This document shows positions 35,502 through 44,950 of a stretch of DNA of 64,000 nt, piece by piece. The notes beneath the pieces are model-generated. The model ran no database searches. It worked only from the letters and a program-made list of their open reading frames with translations, and had not been told where the DNA came from. Each line of letters opens with the position of its first letter. The stretch's first letter is position 1. Both the position numbers and the translations under genes were made by a program. Source of the stretch: Pseudomonas putida S13.1.2. Its GTDB lineage: Bacteria > Pseudomonadota > Gammaproteobacteria > Pseudomonadales > Pseudomonadaceae. The stretch spans positions 3,596,001 to 3,660,000 of the forward strand of contig NZ_CP010979.1 of the NCBI RefSeq assembly GCF_000498395.2, read 5' to 3'.

Positions 35502-36137
35502 ATGCCGCTGTCCAATATCCAGATCCTGCACGAAGACGCCGCCATCCTGGTGATCAACAAACCGACCCTGCTGCTGTCGGTGCCTGGCCGCGCCGAGGAC
35601 AACAAGGACTGCCTGATCACCCGCCTGCAGGAAAACGGCTACCCCGACGCGTTGATCGTGCACCGCCTGGACTGGGAAACCTCCGGCATCATCCTGCTGG
35701 CCCGCGATGCCGACAGCCACCGCGAGCTGTCGCGCCAGTTCCACGACCGCGAAACCGAAAAGGCCTACACCGCACTGTGCTGGGGCCAACCGGCACTGGA
35801 CAGCGGCAGTATCGACCTGCCGCTGCGCTACGACCCACCCACCAAGCCACGGCATGTGGTGGACCACGAGCAGGGCAAACATGCGCTGACGTTCTGGCGT
35901 ATCGTCGAGCGTTGCGGTGACCACTGCCGGGTTGAGCTGACGCCGATTACCGGGCGCTCGCACCAGTTGCGCGTGCACATGCTGTCGATCGGCCACCCGC
36001 TGCTGGGTGACCGGCTGTATGCCAACCCCGAAGCGCTGGCAGCCCATGAGCGGCTGTGCCTGCATGCCTCCATGTTGAGCTTCACCCACCCGGTGTCCGG
36101 CGAGCGGTTGAAGTTCGAGTGCCCTGCGCCCTTCTAA
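35502..36137 (+). CDS. rluA: RluA family pseudouridine synthase
   Basis: The 211-residue enzyme is the short single-domain RluA type, without an S4 domain. It has the catalytic Asp motif HRLDWETSGIILLA and the family segments INKPTLLLSVPG and TGRSHQLRVHMLSIGHPLLGD. RluA modifies U746 of 23S rRNA and U32 of several tRNAs. The single-domain length and its place next to minCDE match the P. putida group. Confidence 0.93.
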   Translation: MPLSNIQILHEDAAILVINKPTLLLSVPGRAEDNKDCLITRLQENGYPDALIVHRLDWETSGIILLARDADSHRELSRQFHDRETEKAYTALCWGQPALDSGSIDLPLRYDPPTKPRHVVDHEQGKHALTFWRIVERCGDHCRVELTPITGRSHQLRVHMLSIGHPLLGDRLYANPEALAAHERLCLHASMLSFTHPVSGERLKFECPAPF

Positions 36138-36152
36138 GCCGCACCTCATCCC

Positions 36153-36252
36153 CCTGTAGGAGCAGCCTTGCGCTGCGAAGAGGCCGGTGCGAACAACCTC
36201 TATCTGTGTTGTTGGGACTGGCCTCTTCGCAGCACAAGGCTGCTCTTACAGG
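36153..36252. repeat. REP-like inverted pair
   Basis: CTGTAGGAGCAGCCTTGCGC and its complement, with CGAAGAGGCC/GGCCTCTTCG inside. It is a mixed form combining two REP classes, between rluA and the M18 peptidase gene. Confidence 0.75.
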
Positions 36253-36319
36253 GTGTAATGCAGACACAAATTGTCGACATTGTGCGTTAAACTCGCGCCA
36301 CTGCTGTCTGGAGTGAGCT

Positions 36320-37609
36320 ATGCGCGACGCACTGAATACCGGCCTTATCGACTTCCTCAAGGCCTCCCCCACGCCCTTCCACGCCACCGCCAGCCTGGCC
36401 CAGCGCCTGGAAGCCGCCGGCTACCAGCGCCTGGACGAGCGCGACAGCTGGGCCACCGTGCCTGGTGGCCGCTACTACGTCACCCGCAACGACTCGTCGA
36501 TCATCGCCATCAAACTGGGCAAGCAGGCACCGTTGCTGAACGGTATCCGCATGGTCGGCGCCCACACCGACAGCCCGTGCCTGCGCGTCAAGCCGCAGCC
36601 CGAGCTGCAGCGCCAGGGCTTCCTGCAACTGGGTGTGGAAGTGTATGGCGGCGCCTTGCTGGCGCCGTGGTTCGACCGCGACCTTTCGCTGGCCGGCCGC
36701 GTCACCTACCGCCGTGACGGCAAGGTTGAAAGCCAGCTGATCGATTTCAAGCTGCCGATCGCGATCATCCCCAACCTGGCCATCCACCTGAACCGCACCG
36801 CCAATGAAGGCTGGGCGATCAACCCGCAGCACGAGCTGCCGCCCATCCTGGCCCAGGTAGCGGGTGACGAACGCATCGACTTCCGCGCCCTGCTTACCGA
36901 GCAACTGGCCCGCGAGCACGAGCTGATCGCCGACGTGGTGCTGGATTACGAACTGAGCTTCTACGACACCCAGGACGCCGCGCTGGTCGGTCTGAACGGC
37001 GACTTCATCGCTGGGGCCCGCCTGGACAACCTGCTGTCGTGCTATGCCGGCCTGCAAGCCCTGCTGGCCGCCGACAGCGATGAAACCAGCGTGCTGGTGT
37101 GCAACGACCACGAAGAAGTCGGCAGCAGCTCGGCCTGCGGCGCCGACGGCCCGATGCTCGAGCAGACCCTGCAGCGCCTGCTGCCCGATGGCGACGCCTA
37201 CGTGCGCACAATCCAGCGCTCGCTGATGGTGTCGGCCGACAACGCCCACGGCGTGCACCCCAACTACGCCGACAGGCACGATGGCAACCACGGGCCCAAG
37301 CTCAACGCCGGGCCGGTGATCAAGGTGAACAACAACCAGCGCTACGCCACCAACAGCGAAACCGCCGGTTTCTTCCGCCACCTGTGCATGGCCGAGGAAG
37401 TGCCGGTGCAAAGCTTTGTGGTGCGCAGCGACATGGGCTGTGGCTCGACCATCGGGCCGATCACAGCCAGCCACCTGGGCGTGCGCACAGTGGATATCGG
37501 TTTGCCGACCTTTGCCATGCATTCCATTCGTGAGCTGTGCGGCAGCCATGACCTGGCACACCTGGTGAAGGTGCTGACTGCCTTCTACCGTAGCCGCGAG
37601 CTGCCTTGA
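36320..37609 (+). CDS. apeB: M18 family aminopeptidase
   Basis: The 429-residue enzyme is an M18 aspartyl-aminopeptidase-type zinc peptidase. It has the first metal motif [14 protein letters not shown], the bridging Asp in [14 protein letters not shown], the catalytic/ligand Glu pair [17 protein letters not shown] and the final His in ARHSIRE-like [14 protein letters not shown] 36320 has GGAG nine bases upstream. It removes N-terminal acidic or neutral residues from peptides. It stands alone between repeat elements. Confidence 0.93.
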   Translation: MRDALNTGLIDFLKASPTPFHATASLAQRLEAAGYQRLDERDSWATVPGGRYYVTRNDSSIIAIKLGKQAPLLNGIRMVGAHTDSPCLRVKPQPELQRQGFLQLGVEVYGGALLAPWFDRDLSLAGRVTYRRDGKVESQLIDFKLPIAIIPNLAIHLNRTANEGWAINPQHELPPILAQVAGDERIDFRALLTEQLAREHELIADVVLDYELSFYDTQDAALVGLNGDFIAGARLDNLLSCYAGLQALLAADSDETSVLVCNDHEEVGSSSACGADGPMLEQTLQRLLPDGDAYVRTIQRSLMVSADNAHGVHPNYADRHDGNHGPKLNAGPVIKVNNNQRYATNSETAGFFRHLCMAEEVPVQSFVVRSDMGCGSTIGPITASHLGVRTVDIGLPTFAMHSIRELCGSHDLAHLVKVLTAFYRSRELP

Positions 37610-37616
37610 TGTAAGC

Positions 37617-37723
37617 AGGCCCGGCCTCTTCGCGGGCTCGCCCGCTCCCACAGGGACCGCACAACCTTCGGGAACTGCGCTGACCCTGTGGGAGCGGGCA
37701 AGCCCGCGAAGAGGCCGGGCCTG
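37617..37723. repeat. REP pair after the M18 peptidase gene
   Basis: Inverted CCTCTTCGCGGGCTCGCCCG and its complement CGGGCAAGCCCGCGAAGAGG with a ~40-base spacer. Confidence 0.92.
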
Positions 37724-37797
37724 CTCAAGGTCAATCCCGCCTCGCTTGCCAAGCGCTATGCTTGATACATGGCCCCACTGCAAAAGGATTGCTGTCC

Positions 37798-37965
37798 ATG
37801 TCCCCGTTTCTGTCCCTGTTCGTGCCGGTGTTCCTGTTCCTGATGCTGCTGACCATCGGCTTCAGCATGCGCGAGCGCAATATTGGTGTGCTGATGATGT
37901 GGATCGGCACCTTGGGCATCTTCGGCCTCACCTGCTGGAAGATCCTCGAGAAACTGCCGACATAA
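37798..37965 (+). CDS. Small two-span membrane protein, unknown
   Basis: The 55-residue peptide (ATG 37798, AAGGA nine bases upstream) consists of two hydrophobic segments (SLFVPVFLFLMLLTIGFSM and VLMMWIGTLGIFGLTCWKIL) with the charged turn RERNIG between them. I do not recognise a family. It lies 38 bases upstream of the mechanosensitive channel gene, in the same direction, and may be co-transcribed with it. Confidence 0.72.
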   Translation: MSPFLSLFVPVFLFLMLLTIGFSMRERNIGVLMMWIGTLGIFGLTCWKILEKLPT

Positions 37966-38003
37966 ACCTCTACACTCGGTCAATCGTTTGACCTGAGGTA
38001 GAT

Positions 38004-40163
38004 TTGCCCGTGCCTGCCCTCCTGCGTTACCTGTTCCTTCTCCTGCTGCTGTTCATCACTCCGGTACAGGCAGCGGGCCTGCCCGGCCTGCTGGGCGGCA
38101 GTGCGCCCGCGCAACCGGAGGCCACCGAGCCGCTGGGCAAGTCGCTGGACGAAGTGATCAAAAACCTGGAAAACGACCAGCAGCGCGCCAAGCTGCTGGC
38201 CGATCTTAAAAAGCTGCGCGACGCTACCAAACAATCGCAGCCCAGCGTGGAACAGGGCGTGCTTGGCCTGATCGGCGGCGCGCTGCATGATTTCGAACAA
38301 CAGTTCAGCGGCGATGCCAGCCCATTCCACCGCTGGGCTGCGGAAATCGACCAAGCCCAGGCCGAACTGAGCGAACTGATAGTGCCGGTGCACCAGTGGC
38401 CGGCGATCCTGTTCGGCTTTGCCGCCGTCATTGCCGTGTGGAGCGTGCTGGCCTACGCCTTCAACTGGGTCGGCCACCGCATCCGCCTGCGCTTTGGCCT
38501 GAGCGAAGAACTGCCGCAGCACCCGCGTACCTGGGACCTGGTGCGCTTTGCCCTGCGCAAGCTCGGCCCATGGCTGGTGGCGCTGGTGTTCACCGTGTAC
38601 CTGAGCTTTGTGCTGCCGCCGTCGCTGGGTAAATCGCTGGCCATGGTGCTGGCCTACGCACTGGTCGTCGGCACCTGCTTCTCGGCCATCTGCGTGATCG
38701 CCTTCTCGCTGCTCGACGGCCCGCACCGCCACCGCGCCCTGCATATCCTGCGGCACCAGGCATTCCGCCCGCTGTGGCTGATCGGCAGCTTCGCAGCGTT
38801 TGGCGAGGCCATGAGCGACCCGCGCATGCTGGTGGCACTGGGCACCCACCTGGCCCATGCCCTGGCGACCCTGGCCAACGTTATCGCCGCGCTGTGCACC
38901 GGGCTGTTCATCCTGCGCTTCCGCCGCCCGATAGCCCACCTGATCCGCAACCAGCCGCTGGCGCGTCGCCTGACCCGGCGAACCCTCAGCGACACCATCG
39001 AGATCCTCGGCAGCTTCTGGTTCATCCCGGCGCTGATCCTGGTGGCCATCTCGCTGTTCGCCACCTTCGTCTCGGCCGGCGACACCAGCACCGCCCTGCG
39101 CCAGTCGCTGATGTGCACGGTGCTGGTGGTGGTTTGCATGGTGCTCAACGGCCTGGTGCGCCGCCACGCGGCCAACCCCAAGCGCGCCAACAAGCGCCAG
39201 GCGGTGTATGCCGAACGCCTGCGCAACTTCGGCTACCTGCTGGTGCACCTGTTCATCTGGCTGGTGTTCATCGAGCTGGGGCTGCGGGTGTGGGGCCTGT
39301 CGATGATCGGCTTTGCCGAAGGCGATGGCCACGAAGTCAGCCTGCGCCTGCTGGGCCTGGCCGGCACGCTGATCGTCGCCTGGCTGGTGTGGATCCTTGC
39401 CGACACCGCCGTGCACCACGCCCTGGTGCGTTCGCGCCGGGGCCTGGCCAACGCCCGCGCACAAACCATGATGCCGTTGATCCGCAACGTGCTGTTCGTG
39501 GTCATCTTCATCATTGCGGTGATCGTCGCCCTGGCCAACATGGGCATGAACGTTACCCCGCTGCTGGCCGGTGCCGGTGTGATCGGCCTGGCCATCGGCT
39601 TTGGTGCGCAATCGCTGGTGGCCGATCTGATCACCGGGTTGTTCATCATCATCGAAGACTCGCTGGCCATCGACGACTACGTGGACGTGGGCGGGCACCT
39701 GGGCACGGTCGAGGGGCTGACCATCCGTACCGTACGCCTGCGAGACATCGACGGCATCGTGCACACCATCCCGTTCAGCGAGATCAAGAGCATCAAGAAC
39801 TACTCTCGGGAGTTTGGCTACGCCATCTTCCGTGTGGCCATCCCGCACAACATGAGCATTGACCGGGCGATCACCCTGATTCGTGAGGTCGGGCAAAAGC
39901 TGCGCAACGACCCGTTGATGCGCCGCAACATCTGGTCGCCGCTGGAGCTGCAGGGGGTGGAGAGTTTCGAGTCGGGGTCGGCGATCTTGCGGGCACGGTT
40001 CAAGACCGCGCCGATCAAGCAGTGGGAAGTGTCGCGGGCATTCAACCTGGCGCTGAAGCGGCAGCTGGATGAGGCCGGGCTGGACCTGGCGACGCCGCGG
40101 TTGTCGGTACAGGTGGTGACCGCCGGGGGTGGAGGCATGACGGAGGCAGGTTCCTCCAGTTAG
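38004..40163 (+). CDS. MscS-type mechanosensitive channel, large form
   Basis: The 719-residue protein has a signal-like N-terminus (LRYLFLLLLLFITPVQA), a periplasmic helical region (~25-130), about ten membrane segments and an MscS core near residues 510-690 (NMGMNVTPLLAGAGVIGLAIGFGAQSLVADLITGLFIIIED, then the beta domain VDVGGHLGTVEGLTIRTVRLRDIDGIVHTIP). It resembles YnaI/YbdG-like or MscK-like large channels. It releases solutes upon hypo-osmotic shock. A TTG at 38004 with AGG five bases upstream is taken as start; GTG 38010 is an alternative. Confidence 0.9.
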   Translation: MPVPALLRYLFLLLLLFITPVQAAGLPGLLGGSAPAQPEATEPLGKSLDEVIKNLENDQQRAKLLADLKKLRDATKQSQPSVEQGVLGLIGGALHDFEQQFSGDASPFHRWAAEIDQAQAELSELIVPVHQWPAILFGFAAVIAVWSVLAYAFNWVGHRIRLRFGLSEELPQHPRTWDLVRFALRKLGPWLVALVFTVYLSFVLPPSLGKSLAMVLAYALVVGTCFSAICVIAFSLLDGPHRHRALHILRHQAFRPLWLIGSFAAFGEAMSDPRMLVALGTHLAHALATLANVIAALCTGLFILRFRRPIAHLIRNQPLARRLTRRTLSDTIEILGSFWFIPALILVAISLFATFVSAGDTSTALRQSLMCTVLVVVCMVLNGLVRRHAANPKRANKRQAVYAERLRNFGYLLVHLFIWLVFIELGLRVWGLSMIGFAEGDGHEVSLRLLGLAGTLIVAWLVWILADTAVHHALVRSRRGLANARAQTMMPLIRNVLFVVIFIIAVIVALANMGMNVTPLLAGAGVIGLAIGFGAQSLVADLITGLFIIIEDSLAIDDYVDVGGHLGTVEGLTIRTVRLRDIDGIVHTIPFSEIKSIKNYSREFGYAIFRVAIPHNMSIDRAITLIREVGQKLRNDPLMRRNIWSPLELQGVESFESGSAILRARFKTAPIKQWEVSRAFNLALKRQLDEAGLDLATPRLSVQVVTAGGGGMTEAGSSS

Positions 40164-40270
40164 GGCCCTATCGCCGGCAAGCCAGCTCCTACAGGTACTG
40201 CACAGGGCGTGAAGCCAATGCAGTCAAGGTGGGAGCTGGCTTGCCGGCGATGGGCTGCAAAGCAGCCCCA
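40164..40270. repeat. REP pair, GCCGGCAAGCC class
   Basis: Inverted CCTATCGCCGGCAAGCCAGC and complement, between the ends of the channel gene and the convergent GntR gene. Confidence 0.9.
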
Positions 40271-40280
40271 GAATCCAAAA

Positions 40281-40994
40281 TCAACCGGCTTGGGCACGAA
40301 TGCGGATGGCATCATGCCGCCAATACTCCAGGTCACAGTCGATCAGATGCCCATGCTGGTCGCTGTTGACCCGGGTGATGTGCAACCCCGGGCTGCCCAC
40401 CGACACCTTCAACGCCCCTGCCGCCTCCACAGGCAACGCCGTCGGCAAAATCTCGAAGCACACCTGCCCATACCGGATGCCATACACCCGCCCATAAATC
40501 TCGGTCAGCGACTGCGCCAGGTCCTGTTCGAGAATGTCCGGGAAATACCTGGGATTCAGATAGTGCTCGGCATACAGCACTGCCCGCCCGTCAATCCGCC
40601 GTAACCGGCAAATGCGCACCACACTGGACAACGCCGGTAGCTGCAAACGCGCACAGATAGCCGCCGAGGCCGGCTGCAGCCGTGCCGACAGGAGTTCGGT
40701 ACTGGCCACACGCCCTTGGTCGCGGACCATGGCATGGAAGTGACTGCGCTCGATCAGGTCGTAGGTCAGCCGCTGGTGCGCGACGAACCAGCCGCGGCGC
40801 TCTTCGCGGTAGATCATGCCCTGGGCCTCCAGCTGCGCCAGCGCCTCGCGCAGGGTGATGCGCGTGGTGTCGAACACCTCGCTCAGCTTGCGCTCGGCCG
40901 GCAACTTGCCGCCCGGCGCCAACAGGCCGTGCTCGATCTGCTCCTGCAGGGCATGGCAGATGGCTGTTACCGCACGCGGTGGCATCGGCTGCAT
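40281..40994 (-). CDS. GntR/HutC-family (UTRA) transcriptional regulator
   Basis: The 237-residue protein has a GntR winged helix-turn-helix (residues ~10-75: LAPGGKLPAERKLSEVFDTTRITLREALAQLEAQGMIYREERRGWFVA) and a UTRA ligand domain (~95-235). The ATG at 40994 is preferred over a TTG at 40997. It is divergent from the ABC importer operon and is probably its regulator. Several close relatives control phosphonate use, but the ligand here cannot be read from sequence. Confidence 0.88.
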   Translation of the reverse strand: MQPMPPRAVTAICHALQEQIEHGLLAPGGKLPAERKLSEVFDTTRITLREALAQLEAQGMIYREERRGWFVAHQRLTYDLIERSHFHAMVRDQGRVASTELLSARLQPASAAICARLQLPALSSVVRICRLRRIDGRAVLYAEHYLNPRYFPDILEQDLAQSLTEIYGRVYGIRYGQVCFEILPTALPVEAAGALKVSVGSPGLHITRVNSDQHGHLIDCDLEYWRHDAIRIRAQAG

Positions 40995-41008
40995 CAAAGG
41001 TTACCTAT

Positions 41009-41022
41009 CTGGACTAGTCCAG
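41009..41022. promoter_or_regulatory. Candidate GntR operator
   Basis: CTGGACTAGTCCAG is a perfect 14-base palindrome whose nearest edge is 15 bases upstream of the gntR start. Its form TGGACTAGTCCA fits the TA-centred dyad typical of HutC-subfamily operators. A related site TGACCTAGACCA (9 of 12 bases the same) lies at 41244-41255 before the transporter genes. Confidence 0.5.
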
Positions 41023-41168
41023 CCCCAGAACAGGGCACTTGGAGAATAGTGCAAGCCTAGGCAGGGCTGATGAACATCCTGTGACAAGGCGGCCCACAAG
41101 CTACTGCCAGAATCGGGCCAGCCCCGCAAAACCGCGGGTTCACCATGGTCTACGCTGTATTGCCAGGA

Positions 41169-41190
41169 GCCCGTCGTCACCTTGACGGGC
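41169..41190 (+). promoter_or_regulatory. Hairpin in the gap before the ABC importer operon
   Basis: GCCCGTC/GACGGGC with an eight-base loop, in the 328-base gap between gntR and the binding-protein gene. It lacks a U-run, so it may be a leader structure rather than a terminator. The rest of the gap holds the candidate operators and otherwise nothing I can name. Confidence 0.3.
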
Positions 41191-41322
41191 CCTTCCCTAC
41201 ATCAAATTGTCACGCAAGCGGCCTACCTTGGCTCAAGGTTTGCTGACCTAGACCAAAGGTTCCAGGCAACGGCTTCACTCATAACAACGATCGGTTAAAG
41301 GCACCCACCCAAGGAGCTACGG

Positions 41323-42381
41323 ATGAAAAAGTTGTTCATGGCGTCACTGCTCGGTTCGGCCATCGCGTTCTGTACCTCGGCCATGGCCGAAGACCTCAAG
41401 GCCCTGGAAGATGCCGCCCGCAAGGAAGGCACTGTCAACAGCGTGGGCATGCCCGATGCCTGGGCCAACTGGAAAGGCACCTGGGAAGACCTGGCCAGCA
41501 AATACGGCCTCAAGCACAGCGACACCGACATGAGCTCGGCCCAGGAAATTGCCAAGTTCGAAGCCGAGAAGGACAACGCCAGCGCCGACATCGGCGATGT
41601 GGGCGCCGCCTTCGGCCCCATTGCCGTGACCAAGGGCGTGAGCCAGCCGTACAAACCCAGCACCTGGGACCAGGTGCCGGAGTGGGCCAAGGACAAGGAC
41701 GGCCACTGGGCGCTGGCCTATACCGGCACCATTGCCTTCATCATCAACAAGGACCTGGTCAAGGAAGAGGAACGCCCAAAAACCTGGCATGACCTGGAAA
41801 AAGGCAAGTACAAGGTCGCCATTGGTGACGTCGGCACTGCCGCCCAGGCCGCCAACGGCGTGCTCGCCGCCGCCATCGCCTACAAAGGCGACGAAAACAA
41901 CGTGGCGCCGGGCCTGCAACTGTTCACCAAACTGGCCCAGCAAAAGCGCCTGTCGCTGGCCAACCCGACCATCCAGACCCTGGAGAAGGGCGAGGTGGAA
42001 GTGGGCGTGGTGTGGGACTTCAACGGCCTGAGCTACCGCGAGCAAATCGACCCCAAGCGCTTTGAAGTGCTGATCCCGTCGGATGGCTCGGTGATCTCCG
42101 GCTATACCACGGTCATCAACAAATACGCCAAGCACCCCAACGCGGCCAAGCTGACCCGTGAATACATCTTCAGCGATGCCGGGCAGATTAACCTGGCCAA
42201 GGGGCATGCCCGGCCGATCCGTGCCGAGCACCTGAAGCTGCCGGCGGATGTACAGGACAAGTTGCTGCCTAACGAGCAGTACGGTGCCGCCCAACCGATC
42301 AAGAATGCCGAAGCCTGGGAAGCCACCTCGAAGAAACTGCCGCAGATGTGGCAGGAGCAGGTGATCATCGAGATGGAGTAA
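41323..42381 (+). CDS. ABC transporter substrate-binding protein
   Basis: The 352-residue protein has a signal peptide (LFMASLLGSAIAFCTSAMA) and belongs to the family 1 (iron/polyamine/phosphonate) solute-binding proteins: ALEDAARKEGTVNSVGMPDAW, SADIGDVGAAFGPIAVTKGV, WALAYTGTIAFIINKDLV and ISGYTTVINKYAKHPNAAKLTREYIFS. The start has AAGGAG eight bases upstream. It is the first gene of the importer operon. The substrate is unknown; phosphorus-containing organic compounds are suggested by the neighbouring phosphatases. Confidence 0.88.
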   Translation: MKKLFMASLLGSAIAFCTSAMAEDLKALEDAARKEGTVNSVGMPDAWANWKGTWEDLASKYGLKHSDTDMSSAQEIAKFEAEKDNASADIGDVGAAFGPIAVTKGVSQPYKPSTWDQVPEWAKDKDGHWALAYTGTIAFIINKDLVKEEERPKTWHDLEKGKYKVAIGDVGTAAQAANGVLAAAIAYKGDENNVAPGLQLFTKLAQQKRLSLANPTIQTLEKGEVEVGVVWDFNGLSYREQIDPKRFEVLIPSDGSVISGYTTVINKYAKHPNAAKLTREYIFSDAGQINLAKGHARPIRAEHLKLPADVQDKLLPNEQYGAAQPIKNAEAWEATSKKLPQMWQEQVIIEME

Positions 42382-42408
42382 AGGGCTAGCTTGTCTAGTG
42401 CCTGACCC

Positions 42409-42485
42409 GGCCCTTTCGCGGGCACGCCCGCTCCCACAGAGACCGTGCAAAACCCTGTGGGAGCGGGCATGCCGGCGAAGAAGCC
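42409..42485. repeat. REP pair inside the importer operon
   Basis: Inverted CCTTTCGCGGGCACGCCCGC and a diverged complement (GCGGGCATGCCGGCGAAGAA). It lies between the binding-protein gene and the phosphatase gene, so it probably lowers or processes the downstream mRNA. Confidence 0.82.
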
Positions 42486-42510
42486 AACGCGGTTTATGAC
42501 TGGAGCCACC

Positions 42511-43317
42511 ATGCAACACAACGTCATCCTGGTCCTGCTAGACGGCCTTAACTATCAGGTTGCCCACCACGCCATGGGCCACCTGCATGCCTATGTCGAG
42601 GCCGACCGCGCCGCGCTGTACCGCGTGGAATGCGAGCTACCGTCACTGTCACGGCCGCTGTACGAATGCATCCTCACCGGCGTGCCGCCGATCGACAGCG
42701 GCATCGTGCACAACAACGTCAACCGCCTGTCCAACCAGCGCAGCGTGTTCCACTACGCCCGCGAGGCCAACCTGGGCACCGCAGCGGCGGCTTATCACTG
42801 GATGAGCGAGCTGTACAACCGCTCGCCCTTCGACCCGCAGCGCGATCGCCATACCCACGCGCCGAAGCTGCCGATCCAGCACGGGCTGTTCTACTGGGAC
42901 GACCGTTACCCCGATTCGCACCTGCTGGCCGATGGCGAATACCTGCGCCGCCGCCATGCCCCCAACTTCCTGCTGGTGCACCCGATGAGCATCGACGATG
43001 TCGGCCACCGCCACGGCCTGGACAGCAGCCAGTACCGCAACGCCGCGCGCAGCGCCGATATCTTGCTGGCCGACTACCTGCCAGGCTGGCTCGAAGAGGG
43101 CTACCAGGTACTGGTCACCGCCGACCACGGCATGAACAACGACCGCTCGCACAACGGCCTGCTGGCCGAGGAACGCGAAGTGCCGCTGTTCGTCTTTGGT
43201 GACGCCTTCAGCCTGGACCCGGCGGCCAAGCCGCTGCAGACCGAGCTGTGCGGCACCATGTGCGAGCTGCTGGGCGCTGCCCACGACAAGACCGTGTGCC
43301 GGGAGCTGCTGAAGTGA
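42511..43317 (+). CDS. Alkaline phosphatase superfamily enzyme (NPP/phosphonoacetate hydrolase-like)
   Basis: The 268-residue protein has no signal peptide. Superfamily metal and nucleophile positions are visible: VILVLLDGLN (Asp11), CELPSLSRPLYECILTGVPPIDSGI (Ser nucleophile where relatives have Thr or Ser), MSIDDVGHRHGLDS and VTADHGMNND. This set fits nucleotide pyrophosphatase, phosphodiesterase or phosphonoacetate hydrolase types. ATG 42511 follows GGAG by six bases. The stop overlaps the next permease start, so it is co-translated with the importer. The substrate cannot be assigned. Confidence 0.85.
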   Translation: MQHNVILVLLDGLNYQVAHHAMGHLHAYVEADRAALYRVECELPSLSRPLYECILTGVPPIDSGIVHNNVNRLSNQRSVFHYAREANLGTAAAAYHWMSELYNRSPFDPQRDRHTHAPKLPIQHGLFYWDDRYPDSHLLADGEYLRRRHAPNFLLVHPMSIDDVGHRHGLDSSQYRNAARSADILLADYLPGWLEEGYQVLVTADHGMNNDRSHNGLLAEEREVPLFVFGDAFSLDPAAKPLQTELCGTMCELLGAAHDKTVCRELLK

Positions 43318-44165
43318 CTGCACCCAAGCGCAGCGGCGCCCGTGGCCGCTACCTGGCATTGCTCTGCCTGCTGCCGTTTGCCGTGTTCTTCGTCATTTTC
43401 CAGATTGCCCCGCTGGCCTGGGTAGCAATCAACAGCGTGCAATCGGAGGCCGGCTGGGGCGTCGCAAACTTCAGCAAGGTGTTCAGCTCCAAGTTTTACC
43501 TGCAGGCCCTGCAACGCAGCCTGGAGATCAGCTTCTGGTCGAGCCTGTTCGGCATCGTCATCGCCACCCTTGGCGCCTATTCGCTGCGCCAGGTGGACTC
43601 GAGGCTGCGCGATTTCGTCAGCGCCTTCGCCAACATGACCAGCAACTTTGCCGGCGTGCCGCTGGCCTTCGCCTTCATCATTTTGCTCGGTTTCAACGGC
43701 GCGCTGACACTGCTGCTGAAGCAGATCGGCCTTTTGGAAGACTTCAGCATCTATTCCAAAAGCGGGCTGATCCTGGTGTACACCTACTTCCAGATCCCGT
43801 TGGGTGTATTGCTGCTCTACCCCGCCTTCGACGCCCTGCGTGAAGACTGGCGCGAGTCGGCCGCGCTGCTCGGCGCCAACCACTGGCAATACTGGCGGCA
43901 CATCGGCCTGCCGGTACTGACCCCGGCACTGCTGGGCACCTTCGTCATCCTGCTGGCCAACGCCCTCGGTGCCTACGCCACCGTGTACGCGTTGACCACC
44001 GGCAACTTCAACGTACTGCCAATCCGCATTGCTGGCCTGGTAGCCGGCGACATCAGCCTCGACCCGAACCTGGCCAGCGCCTTGGCGATGGTGCTGGTGG
44101 GGCTGATGACGCTGGTCACGGTGGTGCATCAATGGCTACTAAAACGGAGCTACCATGCGCGCTGA
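43314..44165 (+). CDS. ABC importer permease 1
   Basis: The 283-residue membrane protein starts with GTG 43314, overlapping the phosphatase stop (GTGA) with GGGAG upstream. It has six likely membrane spans (YLALLCLLPFAVFFVIFQIAPL first) and the EAA-type loop EDWRESAALLGANHWQYWRHIGLPVLTPALLG that contacts the ATPase. The family is the iron/spermidine/phosphonate permease group. Its stop overlaps the next permease start. Confidence 0.9.
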   Translation: MTAPKRSGARGRYLALLCLLPFAVFFVIFQIAPLAWVAINSVQSEAGWGVANFSKVFSSKFYLQALQRSLEISFWSSLFGIVIATLGAYSLRQVDSRLRDFVSAFANMTSNFAGVPLAFAFIILLGFNGALTLLLKQIGLLEDFSIYSKSGLILVYTYFQIPLGVLLLYPAFDALREDWRESAALLGANHWQYWRHIGLPVLTPALLGTFVILLANALGAYATVYALTTGNFNVLPIRIAGLVAGDISLDPNLASALAMVLVGLMTLVTVVHQWLLKRSYHAR

Positions 44166-44949
44166 CGCCCGTTCCGGCGGCTGGTACCACCGCGTGGTGG
44201 TCTACCTGCTGTTCCTGATCCTGCTGCTGCCTCTGGCCGGCACCTTGCTTTATTCGCTGGCCACCAGCTGGTCGGCCAGCCTGCTGCCCAGCGGCCTGAC
44301 CCTGAAATGGTACGTGGCATTGTGGAGTGAGCCGCGCTTCCTGGCCGCCTTTGGCCAGTCGCTGCTGGTGTGCATGGGCGCGCTGCTGCTGTCGGTGGTG
44401 CTGATCCTGCCGCTGCTGTTCGTGGTGCATTACCACTTCCCGCGGCTCGACGCGTTGATGAACATCCTCATCCTGCTGCCGTTCGCGGTACCGCCAGTGG
44501 TGTCGTCGGTGGGGCTGCTGCAGCTGTATGGCAGCGGGCCGATGGCCATGGTCGGCACGCCATGGATCCTGATCGGCTGCTACTTCACCATCGCCCTGCC
44601 GTTCATGTATCGCGCCATTACCAACAACCTGCAGGCCATCAACCTGCGCGACCTGATGGACGCCGCCCAGTTGCTCGGCGCCAGCACCTGGCAGGCCGCG
44701 CTGCTGGTGGTGCTGCCAAACCTGCGCAAGGGCCTGATGGTGGCGCTGTTGCTGTCGTTCTCGTTCCTGTTCGGCGAGTTCGTGTTCGCCAACCTGCTGG
44801 TCGGCACCCGCTACGAGACCCTGCAGGTGTACCTGAACAACATGCGCAACAGCAGCGGCCACTTCAACAGCGCACTGGTGATCTCGTACTTCGCCTTTGT
44901 GCTGGTACTGACCTGGGTCGCCAACCGCCTGAACAAGGACAAGACCTGA
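44155..44949 (+). CDS. ABC importer permease 2
   Basis: The 264-residue membrane protein begins at ATG 44155, eleven bases before the previous stop. It has six likely membrane spans and the EAA loop NLRDLMDAAQLLGASTWQAALLVVLPNLRKG. Together with permease 1 it would form the heterodimeric channel. It ends one base before the ATPase start. Confidence 0.9.
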   Translation: MRADARSGGWYHRVVVYLLFLILLLPLAGTLLYSLATSWSASLLPSGLTLKWYVALWSEPRFLAAFGQSLLVCMGALLLSVVLILPLLFVVHYHFPRLDALMNILILLPFAVPPVVSSVGLLQLYGSGPMAMVGTPWILIGCYFTIALPFMYRAITNNLQAINLRDLMDAAQLLGASTWQAALLVVLPNLRKGLMVALLLSFSFLFGEFVFANLLVGTRYETLQVYLNNMRNSSGHFNSALVISYFAFVLVLTWVANRLNKDKT

Positions 44950-44950
44950 C

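Noticed and set aside
37980..39896. 638-codon open frame opposite the mechanosensitive channel gene
   Set aside because: Shadow of a GC-rich gene: low-complexity His/Gln/Asp-rich translation, no family motif, no ribosome binding site. The forward frame has clear membrane spans and MscS motifs.
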